Source: Heracleum sosnowskyi (lineage: Eukaryota; Streptophyta; Magnoliopsida; Apiales; Apiaceae). From it: 64,000 nucleotides of DNA. Shown one piece after another: positions 24,781-37,800 of the stretch. The position numbers were made by a program, and so were the translations under genes. Each line of letters opens with the position of its first letter. The first letter of the stretch is position 1. The notes under the pieces were generated by a model, which did no database searches, was not told the DNA's origin, and saw nothing but the letters and a program-made list of their open reading frames with translations. The stretch is taken from assembly GCA_030848705.1 (NCBI GenBank), contig CM061236.1, forward strand, positions 137,755,970 to 137,819,969. The letters run 5' to 3'.

Positions 24781-27725
24781 TTTAAGCGAGTAAAACAAGC
24801 CTTAACCTCATTGTCACGCCCTTGTTATGACTGTTCACAAAGAAGCTTCTACTTTCGCATGATGTACTCCTCCGTCTCCTCAATTCTTTACATCGAAAAC
24901 ATGGCTCGACACGTATTTTAAGATCTATTTAATATATATTCTTTAAATACGTGTCCAACCGTGTAAAAAAATAAAAGGGTTATTACCAAGAATAGAAAAA
25001 CCATATTTTTGTTCAAGGATCCAACGTTGAAAGGAAAAGGAGTTAAAAACACAGCTTGAAGATGTTAATATTTGAGCTGTCACGTGAAAATGGGACCAAG
25101 TGTTGATAACCTGATTAAAGTTTCAATTAAGTCGTGTCAATGGGTTCCGTCGGTGGTGGGTAGAGCAGTGCGTCGTCAAGCGCGGTTAACGGGGGTAATT
25201 CACGGTGCATGATCCGCTATACGTGTATACAAATTAGCAGCTAATACGTAGCTGTTTACGTATAGATAAGAATAAGTTGTTGCAAAACATGACATGAGAA
25301 AAAGAGGAGACGATGAGGTTCCAAGAAGCCAAACATGGGTCATGTACCGACATATGTTGTTCGTAGGCCTTTGCGTTATTTCAAGGCTGACCTTACTAGC
25401 ATTCAATTTGATTGAGAATCAGATATATCCCTACCCTCTCATCTCTTTGTCAAATCCTCACCCACATGTTACTAGTATTTCATTTATATTTTTCGGTTTC
25501 GGATCGATTTTTTTTCTTAATCTTATTGTCTCGAATTTTAACTCCGCAAATCGCATAAATATTCGGTTTTGGACCGTTTGCATTTACAGCACTAGCTAGT
25601 AGAACTGTACAAGGGAAGAGGGGTGTAACTTGTAACATATCTCCTGCCTGCCGGCTGCCAGTTTGCCACTAAAGAAAATGCATATCATTCCTCTTGCAGA
25701 TTGAATGATTATTTAACTAAAAAAAGTGCATCTAAGATTCTACTTGCACTATGAGTCATAGGAAATCACTGAGCTTCATCCCTTTATTCTGAAACTCCCA
25801 AATTTAAAGAATTAATATCCTCACGAATATTTAGGTTCACGGAAGCATCTGCATCAACTTGTTTATGCAGGAAGAACGCTCTATACACAAACTAAACTCG
25901 AACATGTAGTGATGCCCCAACACCAACTACGCCGACATACAATTATAGTCAACTCTGTTAATATATACATTATGCATATCAACCCCAGAAGGCATTCTAC
26001 AGCCATGTATAGTAATCAAGTCAATTGCCTAGTTAACTTATACCAAGTCAGTTGTACAAGAATACGTTAAGTTCACTCATGGCGAGGGTAATGAAATTGA
26101 GAAAAGTTCTCAAACTATGATAAACTTTTGCGACTGAAACAGAGTCGATAACACTCAACACTTCTACATGTCGAAATGATTATTTCAGATTTAAAAGTAA
26201 AAGATGCTTCAACCAAGGATTTGGAAATACACAGCAACCAGAATTAAGGCCAGAGCCCAGACATACAAGTATATTAGTACATTATTACTCTACCATTAAT
26301 AAAGAAATTAGCAAACAGAAAGCCAACTAGTCTTAGTCAACCTAGGAGGATATGCCAACCCACCACCCCCTTGCTTCAATGAACTTTCAAGTATTAAAGC
26401 ACTAAGCTTTAATAGCAGGCTTATGGAGAAAAGTCTAACCACATGAAAATAGAGTAATGGACATCCAAGGAACTTCAGAAGGTAACATTGGCAATTAGTG
26501 TATTCACATGTGTTAGTCCCTTTTACTGTTAGTTTAACACAACTTGTTTGCTTTAATGATGCAGACTGTCTATCAAATGTACCTATTTAACTTCATAAAA
26601 TATATCAAAAGCTATTCTACAGACCTTTAATTTCATGATTAAAGCCATTTGGAGAAGAATTTAAGTATAGATTAAACAAAGAGTACTAATTCCACAGATT
26701 ATCTTTTGACATAATCATCCGTATAATGATTAATGATGTGGTACTATTATACTATTGAAGATCAAAAAGATGTACACTGAGACCTTTCAATGGAGATGGC
26801 AAATTTTAAAGTGTATTCAGCATCCATACCAACCAATAGAGATTCTGAGTTTTCACATAACATGTACAAGGACTAACATAAATAATCATGGAATTGTCTC
26901 AGTACCATAAAAGTTTGAATAATTTGCCAAGGGATCAATCCGTAAATATATACCAAGGAAAGTCACGAAAGTGAATAAATGATCATTTAGGGCAGAGACA
27001 TCAAATGTTAACAAGGATTAGCATGACACAAGCAGAACATCTGTTTATCAGTGGCACATTATGTAAAAGTGCTATATAAGCCTGGAAGGAAGACCCTCAA
27101 GACTTGAGTCATGTTTACGACTTCTACATTTACGACTTGAGTGACCTGTGGAGGAACGATTGATAAACATGATAAAAGCTGCTAGCTTTAATATCTTTAC
27201 ATCATACTTCATATATCAAGTAGCTTAATGTTTGGGAGTGAAAATGTAGTGTTTAATTATCTTCCAGTGAGTAGCTACAGTGCAAGAAAAAGGTAATTTA
27301 TGTGCTTCATGAACGTTTTCGTTATAGTTGAAGACTGACGGAAATATTCATTATTCAGCTCCCTCAAGGTAGTTCTAACAACCTTGTTTGCAATTCTCAC
27401 AGGTCCAATTATTAAGGTAAATATTGCAAACGGACTTCATAATTAATTGATTTGATTCTCAAATCTTATAACCCACTATTCTGATGGTTTTGACAATATC
27501 AAGAGTAGTAATTAAGTACACCGAAATTGCAAGATTATCAAAATGTAGTTTAAATTATAATCCGACGTACAGCAATAACCATACACAGCATAAATTGATC
27601 CAGAAAAGAGCACCTTACAAAATGACTATAAGTAAATTTTTTGCAGGATACAAAATTGACCTCATTGTTAAACATGACATGAAATGGAAATTTAAATTTC
27701 ATAGCATGGAATTACAAATATACCA
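24781..27725. other. Intergenic, no gene recognised
   Basis: About 2.9 kb without a recognisable protein, RNA gene or repeat. A 101-codon open frame at 25294-25599 has two hydrophobic stretches but no family resemblance, and I do not call it. The right end is the 3' flank of NEET. Confidence 0.5.
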
Positions 27726-28823
27726 TCACTGTTTCTTCAGAAGCAGTGGTCCAACATTATCCCCGGTAGCCTTGTTGTGCTTCACATGACTCCCATCACA
27801 CAGTGGGAAAGTTTTTGACCTCCAACACCTACAAAAAAAGCCCAATGTTCAATAGTCCATATCACTACCAAAAGAGAGTACATAACTCTTTCAAAGAAAA
27901 AGATAGATCAACTGCAGAAATTTAATTACACAACACATTTTTACATGTACAGCTGTAAACAAATCCGATTAACTCGGATTTAAATCTGATCAAACTCACT
28001 ATGAAATGAACACAACTCGTATAAAAGAGGAATGAATTCGAACCCCTATTTCAATACTCTAACGAATATCGAGTCAAATCCCACCCCTCATATACTTGTT
28101 AGTAATTGTTTAAAGTAGCTCAAATTCCATTCACATACTGACATACATATTCAATAAACATATTCTAATTGTCTAAAGTAGCTCAAACAATTTAAGAATA
28201 CTCGAGTTAATTTTGATCAAAATAAATACTTGGTTCGCTTGCTAATGACTCGAATGTACAACATAATGTTTATTGCTCCCGAATTAACAAGCTTTAGTTC
28301 AATTAGACTCAAACCAGTAGCCGACTTGCTCAGAATTCAGATCACCTCCAACTCCAAACAAGCACAAATATTCTTTTAGATGAAATCGAGGTGAATTTTA
28401 GTTAAAAAATAAATAAATAATCACAATCCAAACCAAATTGAATCCAAGAAATCACAAATGTAAATTACATTCGACTCGAATTCACCTCAATTTACTATTT
28501 TCGACTAAAATTCTAACCATCAATATCCACGTACACTATGTTAATATATTGTCAAAAAAGGACAGAAAACCTAAATAAAACAACATAGGAAACAGTGTAA
28601 AGAAAGACAACATAGTACAATACCTGCAATAAGGAGTGATGGGCTTGGAGAGTTGGGTAAGGTCAACAGAATCCACCACTTTCTCTTCTGACTTTCTTAT
28701 CTCTGGGTTTATACTTTCTGCTCGAACCTTCACTGTCCTTTTGTCATTTCCAGGCTTACGGGTTGGTGCGAATGCACCTGATGAAAATAAGCCAGTACCA
28801 ACAAAGCCTGTTATCGAAGCCAT
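27726..28823 (-). CDS. NEET: CDGSH iron-sulfur protein NEET
   Basis: Two exons, 28823-28624 and 27828-27726, joined across a 795-bp GT-AG intron inside the codon for Arg67, give 100 residues. The N-terminus (to about residue 35) is rich in Ser/Gly/Ala with basic residues, like an organelle transit peptide. The CDGSH domain reads C66-R-C68-W-R-S-x3-P-L-C77-D-G-S-H81: the three Cys and one His that hold a labile 2Fe-2S cluster. The C-terminal part KATGDNVGPLLLKKQ closely matches what I recall of Arabidopsis NEET. The family moves 2Fe-2S clusters and iron in chloroplasts and mitochondria and affects senescence and ROS; that is family knowledge. I chose the Met at 28823 because upstream in-frame codons from 28940 do not look like a NEET N-terminus. 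Confidence 0.93.
28524..28561. repeat. Left copy of a 38-bp direct repeat flanking NEET exon 1
   Basis: The sequence starting TATCCACGTACACTATG is identical to 28988-29025. This copy lies in the NEET intron and the other upstream of the gene, 464 bp apart. Confidence 0.8.
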
Positions 28824-29801
28824 TAATTTTCCCGAACTGTCAAAATTGTAATCTGTAAACGAGAGTGTGTTGTGTGAAAGAAATGTATGGGTTGGTATCC
28901 AAAACTTGTGGAGAACACGCTCTTCTTTGATTATGACCACAGATTCTATATGATCAATTCATCATTTTATTTGGTTGGAATATCACTTATCCACGTACAC
29001 TATGTTAATATATTGTCAAAAAAGGCCAAAGAAACGATACTTTTCAGGTTTTAACCAAAATAAATTATTTTATCGAGAATAAAAATATGTTGTTAATATG
29101 TTATGTTAGGGAAATGATCTAACTGTAAGATTATTATTTTATTGAGATTCAACAGTAATTAGCAATTAAAAAAGTCAATAAATATATTCATGGAATCAAA
29201 TTATTACAGTCTTTTGTAATTAATTGGTCATATTTATTCATTAATATGACGAAAATACATGAGGGTGAGCTCAGAGGCCTCCATGTTTTAATACAACGTT
29301 TTTTTGGTTTCTTTAAAAAACAAAATTACAATATATTTATCAAACAATAAAGCAAAAATCACAGTCGGAAATTAATAGCTCATCGTCATATATGTTACAA
29401 AATGATCCATTTCAAGATTTTTAGCCCTGGTCCATCTGGCCAAAATTGTGACCCAGATAACAGTTCAGCTTTTCAGACTACATGGTGCCTAAACAGCTAT
29501 TTCAAACTCCAGGTCCAATTTATGATACAAGCAGCAGCCCAACAACGTGCTCCAGGTTCAAAAATATTATTTTAACTTGAAAATGAATATACCTGAGATT
29601 AGGAGGATTTTCTAAACAAAAGGGCTCCATGTGGTATAATTAAAAATGAAAATTAAAATAGCAGAAAAGTAATGTTAGAGAACCATAAAAAAATCTCATA
29701 AAAATCACCAAAATGACATGATAAGGGTGAGGTGGCAAAATAGAATATTTTGATTGGAGAAATTCATATAAATGCACGTGGATCCCTTTCATTAATTATT
29801 A
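28824..29801. other. Upstream region of NEET
   Basis: Apart from the direct-repeat copy I see no feature. It should contain the NEET promoter and 5' untranslated region. Confidence 0.4.
28988..29025. repeat. Right copy of a 38-bp direct repeat flanking NEET exon 1
   Basis: Identical partner of 28524-28561, located upstream of the NEET start codon. Confidence 0.8.
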
Positions 29802-30960
29802 CTAGTTTTACACCCCTGCAATGCACGTGTTGTTTTATAAAATTTTCTGAATTTTATTAATAAATTAAAATATTTTTCTTTTTAAATTTTTTGAAAAAGT
29901 TACAAAATAATATATGCAAACATTGTTAAATTAATAATACTTATTTTACTAACATCTCTTAATAATTTTAGTTTTATTATATTTGTTGTGTGAAATTTCA
30001 TATTTTCCTAATTTTAAAATCATTAATTTATATTTTCTATATTTTTTCACTTAATAAATTTATTATATTCTATATAACTAATATTTGATTTTTCATGAAA
30101 AATTGTAAAATAATATTTAAAAATCCTACTTCGTTGTTTTGTAACAAATTGTACAATTTAACGATATTTAGTTTCTATTTAATATATGGAAAGATTATAA
30201 TTATCAACAACACTTCTAAAATGATAAATATATCATTGACGACCAAACCATCATGACCATGTCATACCACATAAACCCATTTACTCCAATTATTTAATAC
30301 TAACTTTATACTCGTGCATTGCACGGAATAATTTATCGATAATCTTTTACATGAGTTTATTTATTTAACTTTTCTTTATTTTTTTTCATACTTCTTGTTT
30401 CATTTTGACTTCTTAAAGTCAAAATTTTCTACTTTAACTAAATAATTTAAAAGATATTCATCTATAATTTTACTAATTTACAAATTGATTCATACAAAAT
30501 ATTCAAATTTTATTATATGATATCTTTTGAAAATTTATACTTTATTATACAATCTGTTTATGGTAACTTAAAATAATAATAATTAATGAAGTTCATTAGT
30601 ATTAATTTAGTTTATATTGTATATTACTCGTGAAATTCATGTTTCTGTAATTTTTAAATTATTTAATCTAATTTTTTATATATTTTTTCACTCTATACTA
30701 TTTCGATACTATATATATTACAAATTTTTCTATATATATTTTTTATAATTTTGTTTCCAGGTTTCTCTCTCTTCATTTCATGATTTGGTGTCTCTCTTCA
30801 TTTCATGTTTTGGTCATCACCGATTATTTTGCTCGGTATATAAGTGTGTATTTCCCGTGCATATGTTTTTTATGTTTTTTTTCTTTTTCACTAAATTAGT
30901 AATTTACATTTTTAACCCTGACGATCAAACCATCTAAACTCTATAGGTATTTGCATTTCC
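29802..30960 (-). mobile_element. Degenerate Helitron-like sequences (at least two copies)
   Basis: At 29802-29830, read on the minus strand, a hairpin-like GTGCATTGCA segment lies a few bases before CTAGT, the usual Helitron 3' terminus. A second, better hairpin (CGTGCATTGCACG, about 30312-30324) lies before a mutated terminus. The phrases GACGACCAAACCATC (about 30238) and GACGATCAAACCATC (about 30921) show that the two segments are related copies. I could not place the 5' ends; the boundary at 30960 is approximate. Confidence 0.4.
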
Positions 30961-32861
30961 CTTATATTCAAAATTCATAGGAAGTGTATGAAACATGTTT
31001 GGTTGACATTTTACACTTTCTGGTAATTTACTTCCCTTATTTTATTAGTTTAATTATTATTTTCATATAACATATAAAATTATAAAAAGTATGTATTTAT
31101 CAAATTCAAATTATTTTTTCATCATGTCTTAATATACATATTCTTGATATTAAAATAAAATTTTAAAAATAATTTTTTTGATTAAAAAAACTCAGAATAG
31201 TCCGAACTAAAATTTTAAACACATAACATTTTATTTTGTAACTTAAAATATGAAATGTTAAAAATTGAAATCTTGTCGAATAAAAGGGGGTCTGGGCTTA
31301 TAAATAACAAAAAAAATATTATTGAGTAATGTTATCTTCACGTATCTTATACTTTACTCCAAAACAATAAAATACAATTTTCTTTTCTAAAATGGTTACA
31401 AAATATATTTTAAAAAATGTTAAAAACTAGAAAAAAAGAAAGCGTATATTTAAATAATAAATTTTAATAAGAATATAAATGAACAAAAAATCAAGCTAAA
31501 CACTAATTTTATTAAATATATTATATCTTATTTAGAATTTATTTCTAATTTTATGGTTTATTTTGTTTTGTTTATATAGGAAGTGTGTGAATAACCAGGT
31601 AGGGGTGAGATTTTCAAAAAAAAAAAACAGGTAGGAATGAGTAAACAACTTCCTACGTTACAGGGGTATTTCAAATACTCAGACCGTCAAGCAAACGACC
31701 TCCTGCTATTTCTCACGAAATAAAGGCATGTACTATTTCTCTTAAATTACGAAAATTCTTGTTTAATCGGGTGAGTTTACCCTGAAAAGAAGGAATCCTA
31801 CTAAAGCAATATGGTCATTAGAGTGATTGGGCTTTCTCCCACTTCTTCCAGCTATATATAGAGAAACTACGGCCAGCCCAGTTTTGCAGACGTTCCAATG
31901 CTGCTAATGCGCTACATCCTATTAAAGTCAAAGATACACTCCTCACTCGCTCACTCCTCAGTCTCAACAATAAATAGTTTCTAAAATGATTTCTTGTAAA
32001 TAAAACAAAGTATCTATTCGTAAATATCTCTTTCTAATTCTTGAAGTAAGCGAAAAATAAGACAATGATTAAAGCGTATAATTGAACAGGCTGTGAATAT
32101 AATTAATTTAGCAGAATGAATGTCGTAAAAAACTGGAATCGAACTTAAACGTTAATTTCCCTGATCTACAACCATGGTAAAACTAGTAATATTTCCGGGA
32201 TAAAATCCTTGTATATAATGTCAAATATTGTTACCAACAAAGTCGGTTGAAAAATGTGTAATAATTTGGTCACGGGGGTGATGATCGGACAATTAATCCT
32301 CTGGTAATAAATTTCTCAACTAAAATTCCCCTCAGTATTCAACTTCTGGTCCCATACCTACCGTGCGGAAAACTAGCTTCCTCATGACTCAGTCAGGACC
32401 ATAATAAAAAACTACAAAATACAAGTACAGTAAATTTTATAAAAACGAATACTGTAACATTTTATAATAATAATAAACAGGAGAGGAGAGAGGCAGGGGG
32501 ATGAAATGAAGCCGACGGCGGGGTGACCGGCAGACAAGACGCTGGTCAGTGTTATAAAGCCTAGTAGAGTAGTAGCTTTTATCTAGTTTATATGCGTGAC
32601 CCCATCAACATATATACATTGTGTAAAGAGAGTCAAGAGAGTATCTGTAAAACATAGCTACCAGTGGTCTACGTGTGTGTACATATATATAGCTGCCAGG
32701 CCCTGTTAAACAGTCCCCTACTCTCTCTCTCTCTCCCTCCCTCCCAATCTCTCTCTCTCCCTCTCTCTCAATCTCTCTCTCGCGAGTCATTATTTATTTA
32801 ACTCTCTTCTTATCCTTACTTTAACCATCTCCCTTGAATTCATTTCGAAATTATTCATGTA
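30961..32861. other. AT-rich intergenic DNA with a pyrimidine microsatellite
   Basis: No gene is seen. A CT/CCT-rich microsatellite lies at 32720-32782. Confidence 0.5.
32720..32782. repeat. CT-rich microsatellite
   Basis: Runs of CT repeats broken by CCCTCC and CAAT. Confidence 0.9.
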
Positions 32862-32866
32862 AGATT

Positions 32867-34012
32867 TGTAGGTTAAAAACCAGGTTAACATAATATATAC
32901 ACACACATTTGTGTATGTAACACACGATGGAAAAACAAAAGAACAAGAGATATTTTATTTCAGATAATCATCTCAAAGTGAATACATACTGAGAGTTTTT
33001 AAACTTTGGAGACACCTAACTTCCTAGAAAAACTCCACTGCATACAGTTCTATAAAAGGTTCCTACAAAAACTCAACTAAACACTGACTAAGTCTAGCTG
33101 CTTATAAAACATTCAACAACTATATATTATTAAACCAACTAAATAAAACAGATAAACTAAAACTTTAAAACAATAAATAATAAAATAATAAAACAAGTTT
33201 AGATTAATTTCCAACAATCTCCCCCTTAATCTAAACTTACTGAACAGAATTTATGAAGTACTTCTCTTCATTTTGTGATGCACTTCTCACCACCATCAAT
33301 TTGTTGATGCACTTCTCATCAACAACATTTTGTTGATGCACTTCTCATCAACACCAATTTGTTGATGCACTTCTCATCAACACCACTGGAGCACTTCTCT
33401 CCCGGTGCACATAATCACCCATAATTCTAAATTAAAATTTCTTCCATGACCTCTTGTGCCATGATTTTCTTCTTGTTGTCATCTTGACACACATCTGTCC
33501 TATGTTTTTGAACTTCTTTTGTTTTCTTCTTTGGGAGCTTCATTACCACCTTGAAAACCTCTTATAGTGACATCACGGAAGCCTTCTTCTTTTTCCGCTT
33601 CTTCCGCCATGACTATATTCTCACGCAAATTCTCAGAGGCCCTTTAAGATCATGCTGCTCTGATACCAAGTGTAGGTTAAAAACCAGGTTAACATAATAT
33701 ATACACACACATTTGTGTATGTAACACACGATGGAAAAACAAAAGAACAAGAGATATTTTATTTCAGATAATCATCTCAAAGTGAATACATACTGAGAGT
33801 TTTTAAACTTTGGAGACACCTAACTTCCTAGAAAAACTCCAAGTTCTATAAAAGGTTCCTACAAAAACTCAACTAAACACTGACTAAGTCTAGCTGCTTA
33901 TAAAACATTCAACAACTATATATTATTAAACCAACTAAATAAAACAGATAAACTAAAACTTTAAAACAATAAATAATAAAATAATAAAACAAGTTTAGAT
34001 TAATTTCCAACA
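32867..34012 (-). mobile_element. Complete TRIM-type LTR retrotransposon (1,146 bp)
   Basis: Direct LTRs lie at 32867-33216 and 33671-34012; the only difference I see is an 8-bp indel. A 5-bp target duplication AGATT flanks the element (32862-32866 and 34013-34017). On the minus strand the right LTR is followed by a primer-binding site TTGGTATCAGAGC, complementary to initiator Met-tRNA, and the left LTR is preceded by the polypurine tract AAGGGGGAGAT. So the element lies on the minus strand with termini TGTTGG...CCTACA. The 454-bp interior cannot encode the usual proteins. It is non-autonomous and probably recent. Confidence 0.93.
33274..33410. repeat. Tandem hairpin repeats inside the TRIM element
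   Basis: Three near-identical units of about 30 bp contain GTTGATG-CACTTCT-CATCAAC, a 7-bp stem with a 7-base loop; diverged units flank them (GTGATG...CACCAC on the left, GGAGCACTTCTC on the right). The loop core GCACTTCTC is constant throughout. Confidence 0.8.
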
Positions 34013-34017
34013 AGATT

Positions 34018-34866
34018 ATTCTTCATTTTCTCTTAAGAAATCAGAGTTTTCATAAGTTGGTTTTAGAACCAAACCTTAATTTATTGTATTAAAAAGGCAC
34101 TGCAGATGTAAAGAATCATGACTTTAATTATTAGCAGTGATACACACATAATTTAAATGATTATTATAAAATGATTATGAAGTGCATTTTAAGTATCACA
34201 TCCCAATATTTGTTTCTTCACCGGAATATGTGCAAAATCCCTCCACACAATCATAAAAGGTTAAAGGTAGTAAATCAGTAAATCTAAGGAAAATAAAGAG
34301 GAGGAGAGATAGATATGAAAATCGGGTAGGGGGCGAGTACAAGAGAGACGAGAGTGACGGCCCTGTCACTTTCCCCCCACTGTCAAAATCTTTTCTTCCA
34401 TAGGACAGTAGGGCTCAGAATCAACACCCCCATTTAAATTACTGTACCCCCTGTCAAATAAATTACTAATACTCCTCTTTTACTGTTTGCTACTCTCAAG
34501 TCTGTACTTATAAAAAATAAGAAACCTTTGGCCTCATTTATACAAAATGCACTATTTTCTCTGATATAAATCTTGTGCCTTCCAGTTCACGCTAAAAGCC
34601 TGCTCTCCTACTTTCCAATATCTCTCTCCCCTCATCTCTCCTCTCTCCCAACATTCTCATCTCTCTCCTCTTCATCTCTCCACAGTACCATACATCCATA
34701 CTGCATGTGTATACATACACTTTCTCCCCTCCATTTATACATCCAACTCCTCTTTACTCTCTTTTTGTATCTTTCTTGTCCTAAAACTAAATAAATATAT
34801 GCCAGCCAAGTACTAGCACCAGCTTCTTCTTCTTCTTCTTCTCCTCCCTTCTTCTTTCTCACCAAC
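34018..34866 (+). promoter_or_regulatory. Promoter and 5' untranslated region of the ERECTA-like kinase
   Basis: The stretch right upstream of the start codon is CT-rich (34613-34690) and ends in CTTCTT repeats (34825-34850), as is common in plant 5' leaders. TATA-like strings lie near 34508 and 34564. I cannot fix the transcription start. Confidence 0.4.
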
Positions 34867-37800
34867 ATGAAAAAACAGGAGATTTTCATGGCCTTTTATG
34901 TACTAATGCTTCTTGTTTTACTACCACCTCCAGCTTCTACTACTCTCACTGATCAAGGTTCATCCTTATTTTCTTTTTTTTATGTTTCTTGTATATTTTT
35001 GATGAATCTTGCATCAAGTTTAATATTATTTTTCTTCTGAAAAAACAGAGGAATAGTCTGTGCATGTATAGTTTGTATGTACATATGTTGTAACCGGTTT
35101 GTTACTATTCTTCACCTAATTTAATCCTGTTCTACCAAACAATATCATAAGTTAGATTGCATATTTAAGCATTTATTATTTACAAACGAATATCTCGTGA
35201 CCTACTTTAATTCTGTTTTCTTGGATTTGCAGGAAAAGCCCTGTTGTCAATAAAATCATCGTTTAAAAATGTAGCAAATATATTGATGGACTGGGATGAT
35301 GATGTTAACAATGCTGATTACTGTTCCTGGAAAGGAGTTTTCTGTGCTGATAATCTCAGCACTTCTGTTGTTTCTCTGTAAGTTTTCTTTACTTGATTTA
35401 TTTCTCCCCACCTGAATGTGCTTATTTGTTTCACTAATAAATCTTTGGTTAAATAGTTGTACATGTTTGTTTAATGCATATTATTTTAAAATTTTAGGAA
35501 TTTGTCAAATTTGAACTTGGGTGGTGAAATTTCCACAGCTATTGGAGATTTGAGGGATTTGCAATCCATGTATGGTTATGTTTCTTGATTCATCTGGGCA
35601 TTTTTGTTCCAATGCCTAAATTTTTGTCCACAAGTTGTTATCTGATGATGTATGAAAATTGAAATCTTTTCTCAGAGACTTGCAGGGGAATAAGTTGACT
35701 GGTCAAATTCCAGATGAATTAGGCAACTGTGTCTCCCTTGTCTATTTGTAAGTTTTTTTTACCCTTGCTTTCTTTGTGATAAATTTTTAGAATACTAGTA
35801 ATAATATAGCACTACTTTAAAATATTTGATCTAGTGTTGTAGCCTATTAGAGAAAGTTCAGTACTATGCTGAAATGAACATGGCCATTGTTTTAGTTTAG
35901 AACCAAAAAATGACATTTGGTGTTAAAATATATCTTGTATTCCAATGCTTGATTCTAAAATCTAAATACAACCAACTTACTTTTCATGAACTGTTAACTT
36001 TTTGGACTGGTGTTGGTGCTAGAAGTTACAATATCTTGAATTCAATGCAATGCTATAGCTGAATGCATAAATGGACTATTTAATGCTCCTCTTCGGTTTA
36101 AAATCATTACCAAAGATTTTTTTTTTATCCGGCTTCTAATAAGCAGTTTGTGTATCGATGGGCTTGTGTGGATGTTTAATGCAGGGATTTGTCTGATAAT
36201 TTGCTGTATGGTGACATACCTTTCTCGATATCCAAACTCAGACAACTTGAGTTATTGTGAGTGGTATATCTTAACTGAAGCAGCTTCGTTTTCGTAATAC
36301 ATTTATTTTATCTAATTTTTCTAAATGATCATCACCTGTGAATGTAGAAACTTGAAGAACAACCAATTTACTGGTCCTATACCGGCAACATTGACGCAGA
36401 TGCCTAATCTCAAAACTCTGTGAGTTCCTCTCTATTTTTGACTTCACAATCTGCTGCAATAGATGATTGATATAATTCATTTGCAAATTTGAAACTCAAC
36501 TCTTCTTCACAACTCACAAGCTCTCAAGTGGTATATCATGTATTAGATTTGGTTACATTGAAGTAATGCTGAAATTTGTGTATCTGGTGATTATTTTTGT
36601 CCAGTGATCTTGCTCAAAACCAGCTCACAGGTGCAATACCAAGTTTAATCTATTGGAATGAAGTACTCCAGTATTTGTGAGTACTAATGCTCAATAGTCT
36701 TTTCCTTACTCTCTGATTGATCATACATATATCTGCCTGATCAACAAGCTAATGTAAATCACGTTTGTAGAGGTTTGCGCGGAAATTCCCTGACTGGATC
36801 ACTTTCCCCTGATATGTGCCAGTTGACTGGCTTATGGTATTTGTATGTGTCCTACACACTCTATTTTAAATTTTATTTGTCTATTCTGTTTTTTGCTTGT
36901 AATATTAATTATTCTATTTAGCAAAAAAAATATATTTATTATTCTCTTTATTTTTTTACTATCAGTGATGTCCGGCACAACTATCTGACGGGGCCTATTC
37001 CAAACAGCATTGGTAACTGCACAAGTTTTGAAATACTGTAAGTGTCTACGTGTAACTCAGTGTTCAGAACTTCATATCTTTATATGTTGCAGTCTTATAA
37101 TTTTGGTTTTTGTTTCCAATGCAAGGGATATCTCCTACAATGAAATTACTGGAGAGATTCCGTACAATATTGGATTTCTCCAAGTTGCTACCTTGTAAGT
37201 TCGCTTTTCATGTCACTAACAAGATCTTTCTAGATTTTGGAAGGGGATCACTGATAAATACAAAATCTTTTCAGGTCTCTTCAAGGCAATAAATTGACAG
37301 GAAAAATCCCAGAAGTGATAGGTTTAATGCAAGCCCTGGCTGTTCTGTAAGTTTTCTATGCATCTGCGTCTCACATGATACAAGTAGGAGTTTGTATCCT
37401 TTAAAAATTTAATGTCTAGTATGTCTACGTAGTACATTATTGATGTTTACTCTCTTGGCCTTTCCAGGGATTTAAGTGATAATGAACTAGTTGGGTCAAT
37501 TCCCCCCATTCTTGGCAATTTATCTTATACTGGGAAACTGTAAGTTTGATATTTTATGTTGTGAATTATTCTTGCTCCTAATTTGTGTTTTGATTTATTC
37601 GTCTACCATTTTAGGTACCTCCATGGAAACAAACTTACAGGACCGATTCCGCCAGAGCTCGGAAACATGTCCAGGCTAAGCTACTTGTAAGAAGCATACC
37701 TGAAGAGAATAAAGACCATAGTTGTATATTATATCTTTGTTTAGCTGTGTACTATTGTAAGCTCAACTTATTGCAGGCAATTAAATGACAATCAGCTTGT

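Noticed and set aside
25294..25599. 101-codon plus-strand frame with two hydrophobic stretches
   Set aside because: Hydrophobicity comes from T-rich sequence; no recognisable domain.
28824..28940. Upstream Met of NEET adding 39 residues
   Set aside because: The extra residues do not resemble a transit peptide start and would make NEET longer than the usual family length.
33274..33410. Regular short repeats with similar spacing as a CRISPR-like array
   Set aside because: The genome is a plant; the units are tandem without unique spacers and lie inside a TRIM element.
34573..34794. 73-codon frame upstream of the ERL1-like start
   Set aside because: It is translation of a CT-rich leader; the ATG is not in a convincing context and no homology is apparent.
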